DNA from: Dermanyssus gallinae | Taxonomy: Eukaryota; Arthropoda; Arachnida; Mesostigmata; Dermanyssidae | Assembly (NCBI GenBank): GCA_003439945.1 | Contig: QVRM01005404.1 | Span: 372,001 to 436,000, forward strand | Reading direction: 5' to 3' | Length of the DNA: 64,000 nt | In this document: positions 34,894-47,109 of the stretch, piece by piece | Numbering within the stretch: position 1 is the first letter of the stretch | How the letters are laid out: the number at the start of each line of letters is the position of its first letter | The notes under the pieces: model-generated | Databases searched by the model: none | The model's input: only the letters and a program-made list of their open reading frames with translations | What the model was told of the DNA's origin: nothing | Translations under genes and position numbers: made by a program

Positions 34894-35306
34894 AGATACC
34901 GCTTAACCAAATGCTTGAAAATTTATTTGATTAATAATTAATGGTAATGCTAGTCGTTTACGCTCTAAATATATGTGATCTCTGTTGTCATTTTTTATTT
35001 AATAACTATTGATTATTCTAAGTATGGTTATAAACACCCAGGTTGGGTAAAATTATAAACATATATGTCAGGCATAGTTAGTGCTTCTTTCACATTATTG
35101 GGTCTTCTCTCATCGTGCTAGTTCAGCTTTTGACTGAACTGCTGGACATGCTGCGGCAAAATGACTGATTATAATTTACCCTGGTATTCTTTGTAATTAA
35201 ATTGAAATGAAGTCATCCAAGTTTAGCTAAGAAAATCATTTATTACTATAAAAACAGATAGTGGTATAGACACTTCACACATCATAATAACACCGTCTTC
35301 TGGTTA
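34894..35306. other. LINE H 3' UTR and AT-rich DNA
   Basis: No gene seen between the H stop codon and the target site of element E. Confidence 0.5.
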
Positions 35307-35318
35307 AGCATGCTCTTT
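35307..35318 (+). repeat. 12-bp target-site duplication of element E, left copy
   Basis: AGCATGCTCTTT, identical to 40375-40386. Confidence 0.85.
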
Positions 35319-35530
35319 TTTGGGCGTCTGCTACGGCGACAAACGGTCGTGTTCCGTAAGAGCTCTGTGAATATTCGCTTCGTTTTGGTGATCCTACCTC
35401 GTTTTCCCGGTCAAGTTTTGTGTGAGTGCTCCTTCTCGTTCTCAAGTGCCTGGTGCGGTGTGCTTTTCCCATTTTTTCCGAGTTTCTTCGTGTTTTCTAG
35501 CCGTTTTGGTGTTTCCGACCAAACGCGCTG

Positions 35531-37345
35531 ATGGACGGCGATGCGGATGCGGACGGCGAGAGCAGCGGTTCGCGCGGGTATCCACTCGAACTGGCGTCTG
35601 CTACGCCGACATCGTCCGCTGCGCTGGCGGCGTTGTCTGCCATGGCGGTGGAGGGTTGCCGCACGATGCGGTCACGTTTAGAATTGTTGTCCGATGCACC
35701 TACGCCCGACGTGCGCTGCACGTCGCCTGCGACGTCGGCGACCGTCTATGGTGCAAGCGATGCTGCTGTTCGACCGATAGAACAGCCTCGCCCAGCTGAC
35801 AACGACACAACGACGGCGGTGACAGTGGCTACTGAGACCGCACCAGGTGTCTCAGCTCCGCAAAAGCCTGCTGTCAAACGGGCCCGTGCTGCCTCAGACA
35901 CGGAGGACTCTTCTAACAGTGCGGGGGTTTCTCAGAGCGCCGGCGATACGGCGAATGACGACGGCTTTGTGACAATTATGAACAAGAAGTCGGCTAGACG
36001 GGTGCTTAAAGCTGAAGCGGAACTCTCGCGTTTCCGTGAATCGGTTGACAGTGGCGCCGGTCCAATTTATACAGTGCGATTTCTGCCACAGGATTTGTCG
36101 GCTTTGCCGCCCGAAGCCCCCAACAAGCAGCAGCAGAGCCAGCGCCCGGAATTTTAGGCTGAACAACTGTTGAAAGTGTTCAAGGCGCTCCATGACCTTG
36201 TGCCGGCGGCAACGTTGGGAGGGGGTCCCAAAGGGATAACGGCCACGGTGCCTACTATCTCGGCCGCAAGTGAGTTGGTGTCACTCAAGGTATTAGGAGG
36301 CGTGACGGTCGTGGGTCTATGTTCCTCAATGGATCAGTTTTGGGGCGTTATCAAAGACGTCAACCCGGCCTTCTCTGACGAGTGCCTTCTATCCGAGCTC
36401 GTCTCGTACGGCGCGGTAAAAATAAGGAGGGACACGAGGCCTGGGTGGAAAGATAAGCAGAACATCCGAGTGCCGTCTAGCAGGATACACGTTCTGTTCA
36501 AAAGGACACCACCTAGTAAGGTCTTTATTGTGTGGAGGGATCACGATGTAACGGTCGAAGCATCGTCGCCGATTGTTTGCTTCAATTGCCAACGTACTGG
36601 CCACACGGCAACTCGTTGCACTCGCGCCCGTGCATGCAGGAGATGTGGTGCGCACGACCATCTTGCCGCATCATGTCGAAATCGCGCTCGCTGCGTTGAC
36701 TGCAGGGGCCCTCACCCTAGAGGGGACTCGTCTTGCCCCGTATTCGCGTTAGCTCGCGAGAAAAGCAAGGCCCTGCTTGGGTCGCGTATGCTCCAACATG
36801 CGCAGTTGTCGGCGCCGGCAGCCACCCTGGTCACCGCCCCGGACCCCGTACTCCCTGGACCACGCGAATCGGCACCTGGGACCTACGCGGCGGCGGTACG
36901 CCGTTTGGTGATTCCAGTCTCTTCAGGCGTGGCCCCGGAAGCTTCGGCAGCGCCCGTCGAGGTCGTGCTCCCCCCCTTCCGGCCGATCCCTGCCCCCAGG
37001 AAATCTTTGCTCCGTTCGAAGACGCCGCCATCTACTGAAATGGAGCCCCCTAAACAAGTGGAACGAGTAATGGACGCTGCTCACCGCCCTCCCAAGCGCC
37101 GTCGCCAATTGGTTACGAGTAGATCCGTCCCGCGCGGTCGCGCCGTCCCCCGCGTTCGGCCGCGCTTGCCTAAGTCGACAGACGACTTTGACCTTGGTTG
37201 TTTGTCCAAGGCCGCGTCACTGCTCGCACGTACCAACCCGAAGCTAGCCGACACGCTTCGAGGCATCGTTAACGCACTGCGTCCGTTGCTAGCTCTGGCA
37301 CCGTTGCTGCAAGGTCTGGTATCCCCCGCACCCACTTCCCAATGA
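35531..37345 (+). pseudogene. Element E ORF1: Gag-like protein with three CCHC knuckles
   Basis: The frame opens at the ATG 35531 and is 604 codons long, interrupted by TAG at 36155-36157 and resuming in the same frame. An acidic, Ala/Thr-rich N-terminus precedes DDGFVTIMNKKSARR and a helical region (LLKVFKALHDLVPAATLGG). Three zinc knuckles lie at 36578-36735: two CX2CX4HX4C and one CX2CX3HX6C. A Pro/Arg-rich stretch and a C-terminal hydrophobic helix (LRGIVNALRPLLALAPLLQGL) follow. It is inferred to bind the element RNA. The stop TGA (37343-37345) overlaps the ORF2 start as ATGA. Confidence 0.88.
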
Positions 37346-40273
37346 CGGACCCTGGCTCAGCTTCCTATCCCCCTCCCCAGAGCGCTCCAGTAGCAGATAA
37401 CCCCTCTATAAGGGTTACTTGTCCCAGATGCGGCCGGGACTTCACCCGCCGCGGTCTCCCCATTCATCAAGCTAGATGCCGTTCCACGTCTGCGACTGCC
37501 GCACCGTCTCCGACTGTATCCTCCGCGCCAACACTCCCGTCGCAGCCGAGACAGCCGCTGGTCGACAGGCTCAGCATTGCGATCCAACAATCAAGGGTGA
37601 TGCGCGTGGTTCCCCGGGCGGTGAGGCCTTTGGTTGCCGAGCTCCTTTGCGACGTCCTCGACCTTGTGGCGGCCAACAACGACCTCCCCTCGTGGGAGTC
37701 GCTCCTGTCATTCGCTTATGTGGTACTTCAACTGCCACTTCGCACCTTGTCGTCAATCTCTTTGGCAGCGACTGTCCGATCGAACCTCCGTGCATTTCGC
37801 GATGGCTGGCGTTTTGAGTATCGCGTAGGAGGTATTAGAAGAGCCAGAACGGACCCGTGCGACTCGCCTGAGGACTCGGCACGCCGCGTTTCGAGCAAGC
37901 TATCTGAGGGAGACGTTTCCGGGGCGGCCCGACTATTATGCTCTACCGACTCATTTGCCTCGGGGGACGGAGTCCTAGCTTCGCTTGCCACCAAGCACCC
38001 ACCTGCTCCGCCGCACTTGGCTTTTCCTGCCCCTCCTGACTCGATGTCGCAGCATCAAACCTCAGTCGATGACGTCTTGGGAGCTGTAGCCGGCTTTCCG
38101 GCCAGTTCGTCCGCTGGTCCTGACGGTCTCCGCCCGCGCCATCTAAAGGATCTCCTTTCCCCCGGGATCGGACCGGTGGCCGGGAGACTGGCCGCATCAC
38201 TCGCCAGAGTGATGAACGTCCTGAGATGGGGCCGACTGCCGGCTGAGGTCAGGGCGATCGTGTTCGGCGCCAACCTATTCGCACTGCGCAAAAAAGACGC
38301 ATCAATTCGCCCCATTGCCTGCTCTCTTACGTTACGGAGGATCGCAGCAAAGATAGCCTGCCGCGAGGCCAAAGAACTTATTATGGAACAACTTGGCCCG
38401 CACCAGCTGGGATTTGGCATGGCGGGCGGAACGGAGACTGTCGTACATGCAGCAAGAGCCTTTATGCAATCAAGTCCCCCCGGTACGGCACTCCTGAAGT
38501 TGGATTTTCGCAATGCATTCAACACCATCCGTAGGGATCACCTCCTTCGTGCGGTTCGGGATACAGTCCCGGAACTCTTCACCTTAGTAGAACACGCGTA
38601 CAAAGAGCCATCCGTCCTGTTGTTTGGCGCCGAGACGTTATTTTCGGCATCGGGCATACAGCAGGGGGACCCCTTGGGACCGGCCCTATTCAGCCTGGGG
38701 ATACGTGAGCTGGTTAACTCCGTTCAAGTGCCATTCAACGCTTGGTACCTAGACGATGGCACACTTGGTGGACCGATGGTGGACTTGCTCGATGAGGTGC
38801 GCAGAGTCCTTGCTTTCGAGGCAGTCAGTGGTCTGGTGCTGAACACGGCCAAATGCGAGGTGTTCGCTCCGGGGACAGACCCAGACGATCCCTCATTGAG
38901 GGCCTTGCTCGAGCTGCTACCGGGGTGTAGAGTCGTGGCTGACCACGAAATAAACCTTCTTGGCGCACCGGTTCTGCCTTCTGCGCTGCCGGGACAACTC
39001 GACCCCTTGATGGACAGATTGTGGGCGATGCAGGAACGTCTACCGCTTGTTGGAGCCCACCAGGGACTCTACCTGCTTCGCTCGTCGTTCTCCGCGTGCC
39101 GCATCGTACATATTTTACGGTCCATAGACTGCTCAGGCGATTTGAACCATCTTCTCCAACCATTCGACGACCAGGTGGTGGAGGCCCTACAGACAGTGCT
39201 GAGTCTAAACTTACGTCCACGAGAGGTGCGCCAGGCGGCCCTCCCCACGTCCATGGGCGGCCTTGGTCTCCCCTCAGCTCGATCCTTGGCGGGCCCGGCC
39301 GTGGCTGCCTCGATGCATGCTACGTCGGATAATGTCCAGCGCCTGCTCCCGCCGGCGGCTCAGGCAATGTTCGAGGCGGCTCGTGACGATATAGCGACTG
39401 GACTTCAAGCTTCATCGCCTGGTCCCGATAGACTAGCCTGCCAGAGGGCCTGGGCCGAGAAGGCTCACGAAGCTTCGCTTAGTTCGCTGCTTGAAGAATG
39501 CAGGGATGACCAGGACAAGGCACGCCTTTTAGCTGTCGCTCGCCCAGGAGCAAGCGACTGGTTGCATGCACTACCCGCTGACTCACTGGGTACCCGCCTT
39601 GATGACCAATCCACCCGGATATGCGTTGGCCTTAGATTGGGGGCTGATTTGGTTGAGCCACACAGATGCTCTTGTGGCGAGCCCGTTGGGCGACTCGCCA
39701 GACACGGCCTGTCTTGCGCTCACGCAGCGGGCCGGCGCCCAAGACACACTGCCCTCAATGAAATGCTTGCAAGATCACTGCGGAGGGCGGGGATTCCGTG
39801 CGTCCTGGAACCACCTGGGCTTTCAAGAGACGACGGTAAGCGCCCCGACGGTATGACTTTGATACCCTTCTATAAGGGTCGTTCCCTGGTGTGGGATGCG
39901 ACGGTGACCGACTCTCTGACCCCTTTCCCTTGTCGGTCCCGGCGCGTCCCGCCCGGGGACTGCCGTTACGCGAGCTGAGACCTCAAAGATGAGAAAGTAT
40001 GCGGACCTAAGTCGGGCGCACCACTTTTCGCCATTCGCGTTCGAGACGATGGGTGGCCCTGGGCCCCTCACGGTAACATTGATCTCTCGGGTTGGCGACG
40101 CATTACGGCAGGCGACAATGGACAAGAGGGCGCACGCCTTCTTCTCCCAGCGACTGTCCCTGGAGATACAAAGAGGTAACGCGACCTCAGTGCTCGGAAC
40201 TATGAGAGACTGGATGGACCCGGACCTTCGTGCCAGGGGGCGGGCAGGACTTCCTCACGGGCATGAGCGATAG
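37342..40273 (+). pseudogene. Element E ORF2: zinc finger, RT (YLDD) and restriction-like endonuclease
   Basis: It starts at the ATG 37342, overlapping the ORF1 stop. A C2HC finger (CPRCGRDFTRRGLPIHQARC) lies at residues 30-49. The RT has KLSEGDVSGAARLL, ANLFALRKKDASIRPIA, HQLGFGMAGGTETVVHAARA, motif A (LLKLDFRNAFNTIRRDHLL), motif B (GIQQGDPLGPALF) and YLDD at 38746-38757. The C-terminal half carries the Cys/His motif HRCSCGEPVGRLARHGLSC and the nuclease core KRPDGMTL...SLVWDATVTD. A 1-nt frameshift near 39,925 throws the frame into a TGA at 39976-39978. The rest (HHFSPFAFETMGGPG...EIQRGNATSVLGTM) continues in another frame to TAG at 40271-40273. It would nick target DNA and prime reverse transcription. 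Confidence 0.93.
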
Positions 40274-40361
40274 TGCGACTACGGCGCGCAGAAGGAGCCA
40301 CTAGGTCGACGAGCAGCAACGCCGTGAAGCATTTTATATATTCTTCTAAATTATAATGAAA

Positions 40362-40374
40362 TATATATATATAT
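40362..40374. repeat. (TA)n 3' tail of element E
   Basis: Short TA array between the 3' UTR and the right target-site duplication. Confidence 0.85.
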
Positions 40375-40386
40375 AGCATGCTCTTT
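40375..40386 (+). repeat. 12-bp target-site duplication of element E, right copy
   Basis: AGCATGCTCTTT, identical to 35307-35318. Confidence 0.85.
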
Positions 40387-41712
40387 CTACATGCAGATGT
40401 AGCCCACATTTTGTAGACTCCTGTTATAGTATATAGCTCTAAAAAATCGGGGTAAATTAGAACATCTGGCTAAATAAAATAAGAAATGCAGCCAACATGA
40501 AAAATAAATGACTGAATAATAAAACAGCAACGCGTACGTACTAGTAATTTGAGCAGTTAATCGTATAACAAATTACCACAATGTGACTCTGTACTTTATA
40601 CATTGCGGAAGCAAACAACGAAGAAATCGCAGGCGTTAGCAGCCCAACCCGCCACTGCTGCACTTCTTAGAAGTGTCGTGGCAAATTAATGCCTAAAATA
40701 CAGGATAAGTCAGACAGCCATGTGACTTTCCATAACAGGCCCAAAGATTAAGAATGATACCTTTTGTCCTGTACAGTAGTTCTGCAGATTTTTGGAGTTC
40801 GTTCCGTTGACTAAGCGAGCTCGCCCGCCTTAATATGTGACTTTCTATCTCAAGCGGACTCTTGATGCGCTAAGAAAATCTGGTAGCACGAAGGCGCCAG
40901 GAACTGGGGGACAAAAACTGCACGTTCCACCACGTGGGTCGCAATACTAAGCCGCAAACACCTCAAGGTAAACTTACGCTGCATCTGAGTATCGCGGTTG
41001 CCGATCCGACAGAATTGACGACAAATTGCTGCGCAGTTAGAAAATAATCTTGCTATTGCCAACGCGCTGTTAATTGCATTCCAAGTCACTAAATGACAAG
41101 CGCTCTTAACATTACACGATATATCCAGGTTGTAGCCTCGTGTGGAAGCCCGTTGTGCTTTTACTAAATTGTCGAGTAAGCAAAAAACATCCTTGAAATG
41201 TGTCTTAATTAGGGAAAATGACGTCTTTGTCGTGTACTTGACTCACTAGCTGGATACTGACTATGCGTTCCGCGACTTTGAAGAGGCCGGTATAACGGCG
41301 GTTCTTCCTGCAATTTACTAGGTTTCAAGATCACAGTCGTTTCGTACTATTATTTTTACAAGTTCTGTCAGTGTTTTTTAATCTGTGACGGGGCATTTCT
41401 TTATAAAAGTCTGCGTGGTTTTATGTTAAGCATTATCTTTACCATCCTTAGTTCTTCCGGTATGACTAGCGGTAACTCTGTGGGTGTGTTTAAGTCTGTG
41501 GGGGTGGAAAGTCGTTTGAGACATCTGCCAAAACCAAGGCAAGGAATGTCTTGGGCGCCACTTTTTATAGTCGAGGAGCTCAGCACGACGAAGATTTTAA
41601 GACTAAAGTATAGCCCTAACTTCATATGTTTTCTTCGAGCCCTTCACAGAGTTTGTTCCAACAGTCGGCAGTGATCTGTCGTACTTCGTTACGCAGAATT
41701 CAAAAGACATTC
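40387..41712. other. No gene recognised
   Basis: No supported coding region. The opposing frames of 83 and 74 codons at 41.4-41.7 kb overlap each other on opposite strands and show no motif. Confidence 0.45.
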
Positions 41713-41971
41713 TGTAGTATCCAACACCTTAACGACCGTTACGAGTTCGCTAGTCTTTCGCTCAAACAACAAACGCCCTCTGCCTGGCCCGCACCAACGA
41801 CTACTGACTCATTTATTCTTATGCCTTCTTATATATCACATATTTGCCCGCGCATTTAGTGACGTCCCGCGTCTTCGCTACTGGTGTGGCGGCATCCTCT
41901 ATTTGGCGCCCTGTATTTAGTTTGCTGCAGCATTGCCGCCCGCGCTGCTTAACGGACGCTGCTATCCTACA
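41713..41971 (-). repeat. Solo LTR related to the 26.6-31.2 kb retrotransposon
   Basis: 259 bp with TGTAG...CTACA ends, clearly alignable to both LTRs but with many more differences and no internal TA array. Flanks read CATTC (41708-41712) and CATAC (41972-41976), an almost perfect 5-bp duplication. No internal sequence accompanies it, so it probably arose by LTR-LTR recombination. Confidence 0.88.
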
Positions 41972-42035
41972 CATACATTTAGTTTTCCTAAAGATGGAAA
42001 CTCCTAACAGCTACGAGATGTATTATATATATGAA

Positions 42036-43127
42036 TTATTTCGCAATAACATTGCATTTCAAGATGGTACATAATTTCAATACAATTCATTCATTTTATA
42101 CAATTTAAACACTTCAGCGACCGTCCCACCGGGCAAAAAAGTGCAAAGACCGCCGATGCTTCTGGCAGCTCGCTGCGTGGTATTAAGCGCATATCTGCGA
42201 GCAGAACCGGCAACGACATTGATCGCCAACTTGGTGAAATCCTTGGGTCGAACATACCAAGAAATGATAGCCATGCACAATGTATCTTATGTACACGTGC
42301 CGGCTAGTGCATGCCATTCCATCCCAAAGCTCCCTGACGAGGTACACATCCAATTGCGCCACCTCTGCCGAGGCCTCGGTCACTTTTCCCTGCCACTCCA
42401 ACAAAAATTGCTGAAGTGGTCCTGTAATAGGTGACCTAAGCCTGACTCTGATTGTTTCCACTGCCGGCCCGCAACCCGCTAGCAGGTACACTAGCGGCTG
42501 TACAACTTTCTCCACCGTAAACGGCGAATTCATGTCGTGCTGCTCCAGAGTGAGCGGTTGCTCAATAACTGGGTTAGGCGCGGGGGCGTTTGCATCGAGC
42601 AGAATTTGTCATGCTGTGCATGCTTCTGTTTTGCCGGCGAACAATGTGAACATGGGGTTCGCGCTCTGCTCTCTCAAGCAAACGAAACTCCTCCTCCTCA
42701 TCACACCGGCGCTTACTCTCCACAAGCAGTTTCTTGTAGGTTGCTCTATGCCGGCCATAGAGCGCCCTACAATCAGCAACTACCTGGGGGTCGGGTGTAG
42801 AGCCCCAGGACTTCCCGACGTTTAAAGTAGCAGGCTTGTGTAAACCAGGGCCGCGCCCGTTTTTTATCTGTACTGCTTCTTGACTACAGCCGCCTTGACA
42901 GTGGCCTCCAAAGCGTGGTTGCTTTGTTCAATGTCAGAAGTTGATCTCAGCAGCTTTAACTCGCGCGTTAATACATGCAAATCTAGTTGCCTAGACCAGT
43001 ACGTCGTCGGCTGCCGACGTGGGGCGCGTCCCTAACCAAGCACACAGAGACGCCAGCACCGGCACGTGCTTTCGTGCTGGAATATCAAGTACCTCGCATC
43101 CTTGAAATTCCGACGGATGTTGAAGAT
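42036..43127 (-). pseudogene. Internally deleted copy of the 1.1-kb APE LINE
   Basis: Minus strand. Homology to the element at 1.1-4.0 kb starts at the equivalent of about 1730 (CTTCAACATCCG), runs to the equivalent of about 2406 (MNSPFTVE), then jumps to the equivalent of about 3530 (VYLLAGCGPAVETIRVRL). It ends with the shared 3' tail (AAATGCAATGTTATTGCGA, then AATAA). The RT core, including motifs A to C, is missing. The 5' end is truncated and the remaining reading is broken by frameshifts. Confidence 0.85.
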
Positions 43128-45430
43128 TGTGAATACGGGATGTATTCAGTGTGTCAAAAGATGCATGCGCTGGAAATAGTAAGACTTTCAGTTTTACGAG
43201 AATTCCACTTGTATCGAAGGATCCAGTCAGATTGCCTGGTATTCAAAGGGCAGAGCCACCAAACAGACATAATCTTGTAGTTTAAACGTATTTCAAATAC
43301 GGGGAAGAAGGAGGGAACATATCGTCGAGACAAGCTTCCCTGCTTTGTGTATAAAACATGCAGGCAATGGAACGTGAGATTAAGCGTTGACGAAACACTG
43401 AACTGCTTCAAACTGAACGGTTCGACTAATGTTTTATATGTTTACGTTAGACAGTTTACAGTTGTTTACAAAGGGTTTGTTATCTTTATGTTTTCTCACG
43501 GATGAACACCAACAGTTCCTGCCCTTGCTGTAAACCATTTAATCCAGTATAGTGGGGTTTAACGGTATACGTTGCTGAACTTACCTATCTAAAAATATCA
43601 TTTTTACATAATAGCTCACCGTAGTAGAAAAATACCAGTAGACAGAAACCTTCTTATTTACATATTAAAAGTACCGTTCCGATTCGGCTGTACACTTTCT
43701 TGGCCGCGTTGGCTGTACACTTGAAATATCGTAATATTATGGAAGGAAACTTTAACTTTCGGTATTTCGTTCTTTGTATCTGCTTGCAGGTTTGAAGACA
43801 ACTAAATAAGAGGTGTAGAAGCTTTCCATAAGTTAAACATAACATAGAGATGTACTTAGAGAGACAAATCAGCAACACAACCAACAACCGCCCTTAGACT
43901 CCAACCCTTCAAAGCTCGCGCATTCAGAATCGCGTTGGAATTCATCTAAATTCTACATTTTAGACATAACTAAAATCTGTAGACTACGTTAGCAGGATTA
44001 TAAATAAAACAAGGCCCACCGCCAGTGGTCACCTGCATGTATTAGATCTGAGCAGAGCAATAAGTAGGCAACGTGTTTACTTTAAAAAAAAACGGCAAAG
44101 GACTCACAAAACTTGCAAGCGGCATGTCTTTCCAGTGAATGGCATCAGTGCGAAGTGTTGACGAAGGAAAGCAAACTTAATAACATGACGCGGCAATGAA
44201 TGTACCAAGCACAATACCTCCTCAAGTACAATGGAGCGCATAGTTAGCGTCTCTATGGGGTTCTGATATGGCTACAGGTGAAAAGCGTATCCTCATTACG
44301 CGCGTCGTCCGAACGTTGTGTTTCGCCATGGGCCTCGCCGCAGAAACCCCTCGGGAAGTTGCCATCTCTATTAAATACGGTTGTCTCGGCGTGCCACCAT
44401 GATCGGCCGGTCGTCCGGTATCTCTGCCGCGGTTGCCTCGCCCAACTGAATACATTGGCACCACCAGAGACATCCTGAAAAGACCCAATGAGTGAGTGAG
44501 CAGGGAGCAACAGCGGAAGGGGCAATCTAGATTGGCCGGTTGTTCCACACCAGCTGCGATGTCCCAACGGACTGTTTGTTCGCCTACTGCATCAATGGGC
44601 GCCAAATGCAATAACCTTCCCATAAGGGACACACGAAAAATAGGAAATGGAAACAGGGAATGGCATAGACAGAAAAGCAAGGGGAAAGCATTGTGCTAAG
44701 CCTTTATAATATTAGCAGTCCCTTTTTACCCGCGTACAGCTAACCAAATTCATATACGAAATGTTCATTAACGTATTTTCACAAAATCGTAAGCTAAATT
44801 ATCCTAGATATTTTGGCAGGTACGAAGGCAAGTAGTAGATAGATATGGCACCATAAAGTACTAAGAGCATATATTTACACTTAAACCAGATAATATGCTC
44901 AATTTTATGTAGAATGACTTAGTGTGTTTGTTTGGCACTTTATATATATATATATATGTGTGGGATCTTATGCCAGACTACCGCTGTTTTGTGGCGAAAA
45001 AGCGTTAAACGTTCTTGCTTAAAACTGTTTCAACGGATCAGTCGACTATATGCCCAAACGGCTTAGTAAGTAAAAAAGTCGTCAATGCTCATGGTTCTAT
45101 TGTCTCTACGAGCATGCAAGTCCGAGTGCGATTACTCGAAGCCAAACGGCTCTTAGCGCAGAATTTTGAAAGACATAAATTGTCTGCAGTACCGTCATAT
45201 AAATGTTTCCTCATACTGCAATAAAGTAACTTTAAAAAGGTTCTGTAAAAGCTAAGTATGATCTTAGAATATAAAATTTAAATTAAAAATGACATCTGCT
45301 TCTAGACCAAATACCCTTAAATATGAATGTAGACAGCTTTGCTGTTTGCTTGTTTAGGTACGATGGCCCACGCTATATTCAATGCGTGTTCCACGCTTTC
45401 CTAAAACCGACATTAAAAATTACATATGAT
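43128..45430. other. No gene recognised
   Basis: AT-rich DNA. A 152-codon minus-strand frame at 44,222-44,680 overlaps frames on both strands and has no recognisable motif. A short TA run lies at 44,940-44,957. Confidence 0.4.
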
Positions 45431-45436
45431 TCTCTC

Positions 45437-46150
45437 ATCCTCTAAATGCATTGTACTAAAAAATGGTGCACTTGACTTTGATTTCAAAATTGACAACTGC
45501 ATTTAACCGACCCTCTTTTATACACGGGACTTAGGCGTATATATTACGCCTGATCTTAACTTTAGCCTTCACATTATCAAGGTTGTGGAGACATCTCTGC
45601 GCACAATAAGTACTATCTTCCGCTGTTTTATTTTAACGTCTCCTCATGTGTACATTCGCCTTTGCGAATCTCTTGTTTTTCCTAAACTCACATATTGCTT
45701 CCCTGTCTGGGAGCCTTATCTGTCCAAATATAGGAAGTTGGTGGATAGCGTTTAAAACATGTTTCTAAGACGCCTGCGAATCAGGTGCCCCCACAGCGTG
45801 TTAGATGACGTTGTTCCAAGCATTGACTCACTTTTCATGCAGTGCAACTTATCTGTTCTACATCAATTACGAAAATGTGACTTGTTAGGACACTTTTTTT
45901 TATGTACGCTCCAATAACCTAAGGAGTCAACGATCAATCACCTCAAAAGCCGTGGCCCGCGGTGAATTCGTGAACGGACTGTTTGCTTGGCGTATGGCCA
46001 AATGGGCCCATGATAATCCAAATAGCGCTCGCCTAATTGGTGATTAGTCACGATTGTCTTACAGAAGTATGTATATTGATACCAACCCTTTTATATGAAA
46101 TAAAAGTGATGTTATGTTATATACGACAAATAAAGTGCAGTATCGTGCAT
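45437..46150 (+). pseudogene. Jockey-like LINE ORF2 C-terminal fragment
   Basis: Translation gives KCIVLKNGALDFDFKIDNCI, stop, then RDLGVYITPDLNFSLHIIKVV, FRCFILTSPHVYIRLCESLVF and PKLTYCFPVWEPYLSKYRKLVDSV, stop, and MFLRRLRIRCPHSVLDDVVPS. This is the post-RT thumb and C-terminal region of Jockey-type LINEs, related to LINE H here. A frameshift near 45,900 and several stops follow. AATAAA-like signals and a (TA)n run mark the 3' end. Parts are too broken to form long ORFs. Confidence 0.75.
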
Positions 46151-46160
46151 TAGATAAACA

Positions 46161-46161
46161 A

Positions 46162-46208
<47 letters not shown>
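46161..46208. repeat. (TA)n microsatellite after the Jockey-like fragment
   Basis: TA array of about 48 bp. Confidence 0.93.
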
Positions 46209-46210
<2 letters not shown>

Positions 46211-46499
46211 GTTTTTATGTTCTTGTGTGTTGTTGTTTATTCACCATTATTGGTACATCCCCACAACAAGTACGGGTTATGTTGTTCAAGCACGTCAATT
46301 ACAGCAGCTGTTAAGAGACTGGTGTTCAAGTCCAAACATTTCATTACGGTCGATATCGATTTCACTATAATATTTACAAACACGTTTGTTAATTTAAAGG
46401 CATTTAAACAGAAGTACTGGTGGTGTCCATGCCAGGTTGCTTTGCAGATCACTGCAAATATTATTTCCATATGTTGTCTACCATGACTGATTATTTCCA

Positions 46500-46990
46500 T
46501 ATGTTCCGCACTATGACTGTCGTCCTACGAAGTATCGATTTGTTTCTAACGGCAGACAAGATCGAAAAAAAATTGCGGGAAACACTTAAGATCTACAAGG
46601 CTTCCTACATGAGAGCTGAAGCTCCTAGGTCAATCAATAACCGGGCCGGTTGGAAGTGCCTGGCCACCTTACCAAAATACAGGGCATGCCAGCTCTTGAC
46701 AAGGAAGAATCTAACTATTGAAGGCACCGGCTGCAGGGCTGAGGAGTGGATCATTCTCTCTACATGCTACAAGTGCCAGGAACTGTGGCACACGGCCAAA
46801 GAATGCAAAACCAAGAACGCCGTCACACAGAGGTGCTACAGATGTGGCAACGAGGGCCACTTCGTCAATGACTGTTAAGAAGAAACACTCAGCTGTTACA
46901 ACTGCGGTGAGAAGGGGCACAAAGCTCGCACGACCACATGCCCCGTATATTTCAATCTCCAATGATGCAAGGCAAACCAGCAAAAATAAG
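46500..46990 (+). pseudogene. R1-clade LINE 'G' ORF1 fragment with zinc knuckles
   Basis: The frame contains WKCLATLPKYRACQLLTRKN and GCRAEEWIILSTCYKCQELWHTAKEC, then CYRCGNEGHFVNDC, a TAA, and CYNCGEKGHKA in the next frame. These are two to three CCHC knuckles in the arrangement of R1-type LINE Gag proteins. The N-terminal half is missing or unrecognisable. Confidence 0.75.
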
Positions 46991-47109
46991 ACACTAATTA
47001 CAGGTGACAACCTTGAGTCCGGAGAGGTTATGGCGCAACAAAAATCCGAAGCAAGCATCCGAAAGGGGCCTTCGACTGGAGGATACAGGGACCTAGAGGT
47101 GCGGCAAAA

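Larger units (their letters stand above)
35319..40374 (+). mobile_element. Full-length two-ORF RLE LINE 'E'
   Basis: About 5.06 kb between perfect 12-bp duplications. It has a 212-bp GC-rich 5' UTR, ORF1 (35531-37345), ORF2 (37342-40273), a short 3' UTR and a (TA)n tail (40362-40374). Only two lesions were found: one amber codon in ORF1 and one 1-nt frameshift near the end of ORF2. Base composition is GC-richer than the AT-rich flanks, as expected for a recent insertion. Confidence 0.92.

Noticed and set aside
44222..44680. 152-codon minus-strand ORF
   Set aside because: Three other frames overlap it and no family was recognised; not supported as a gene.
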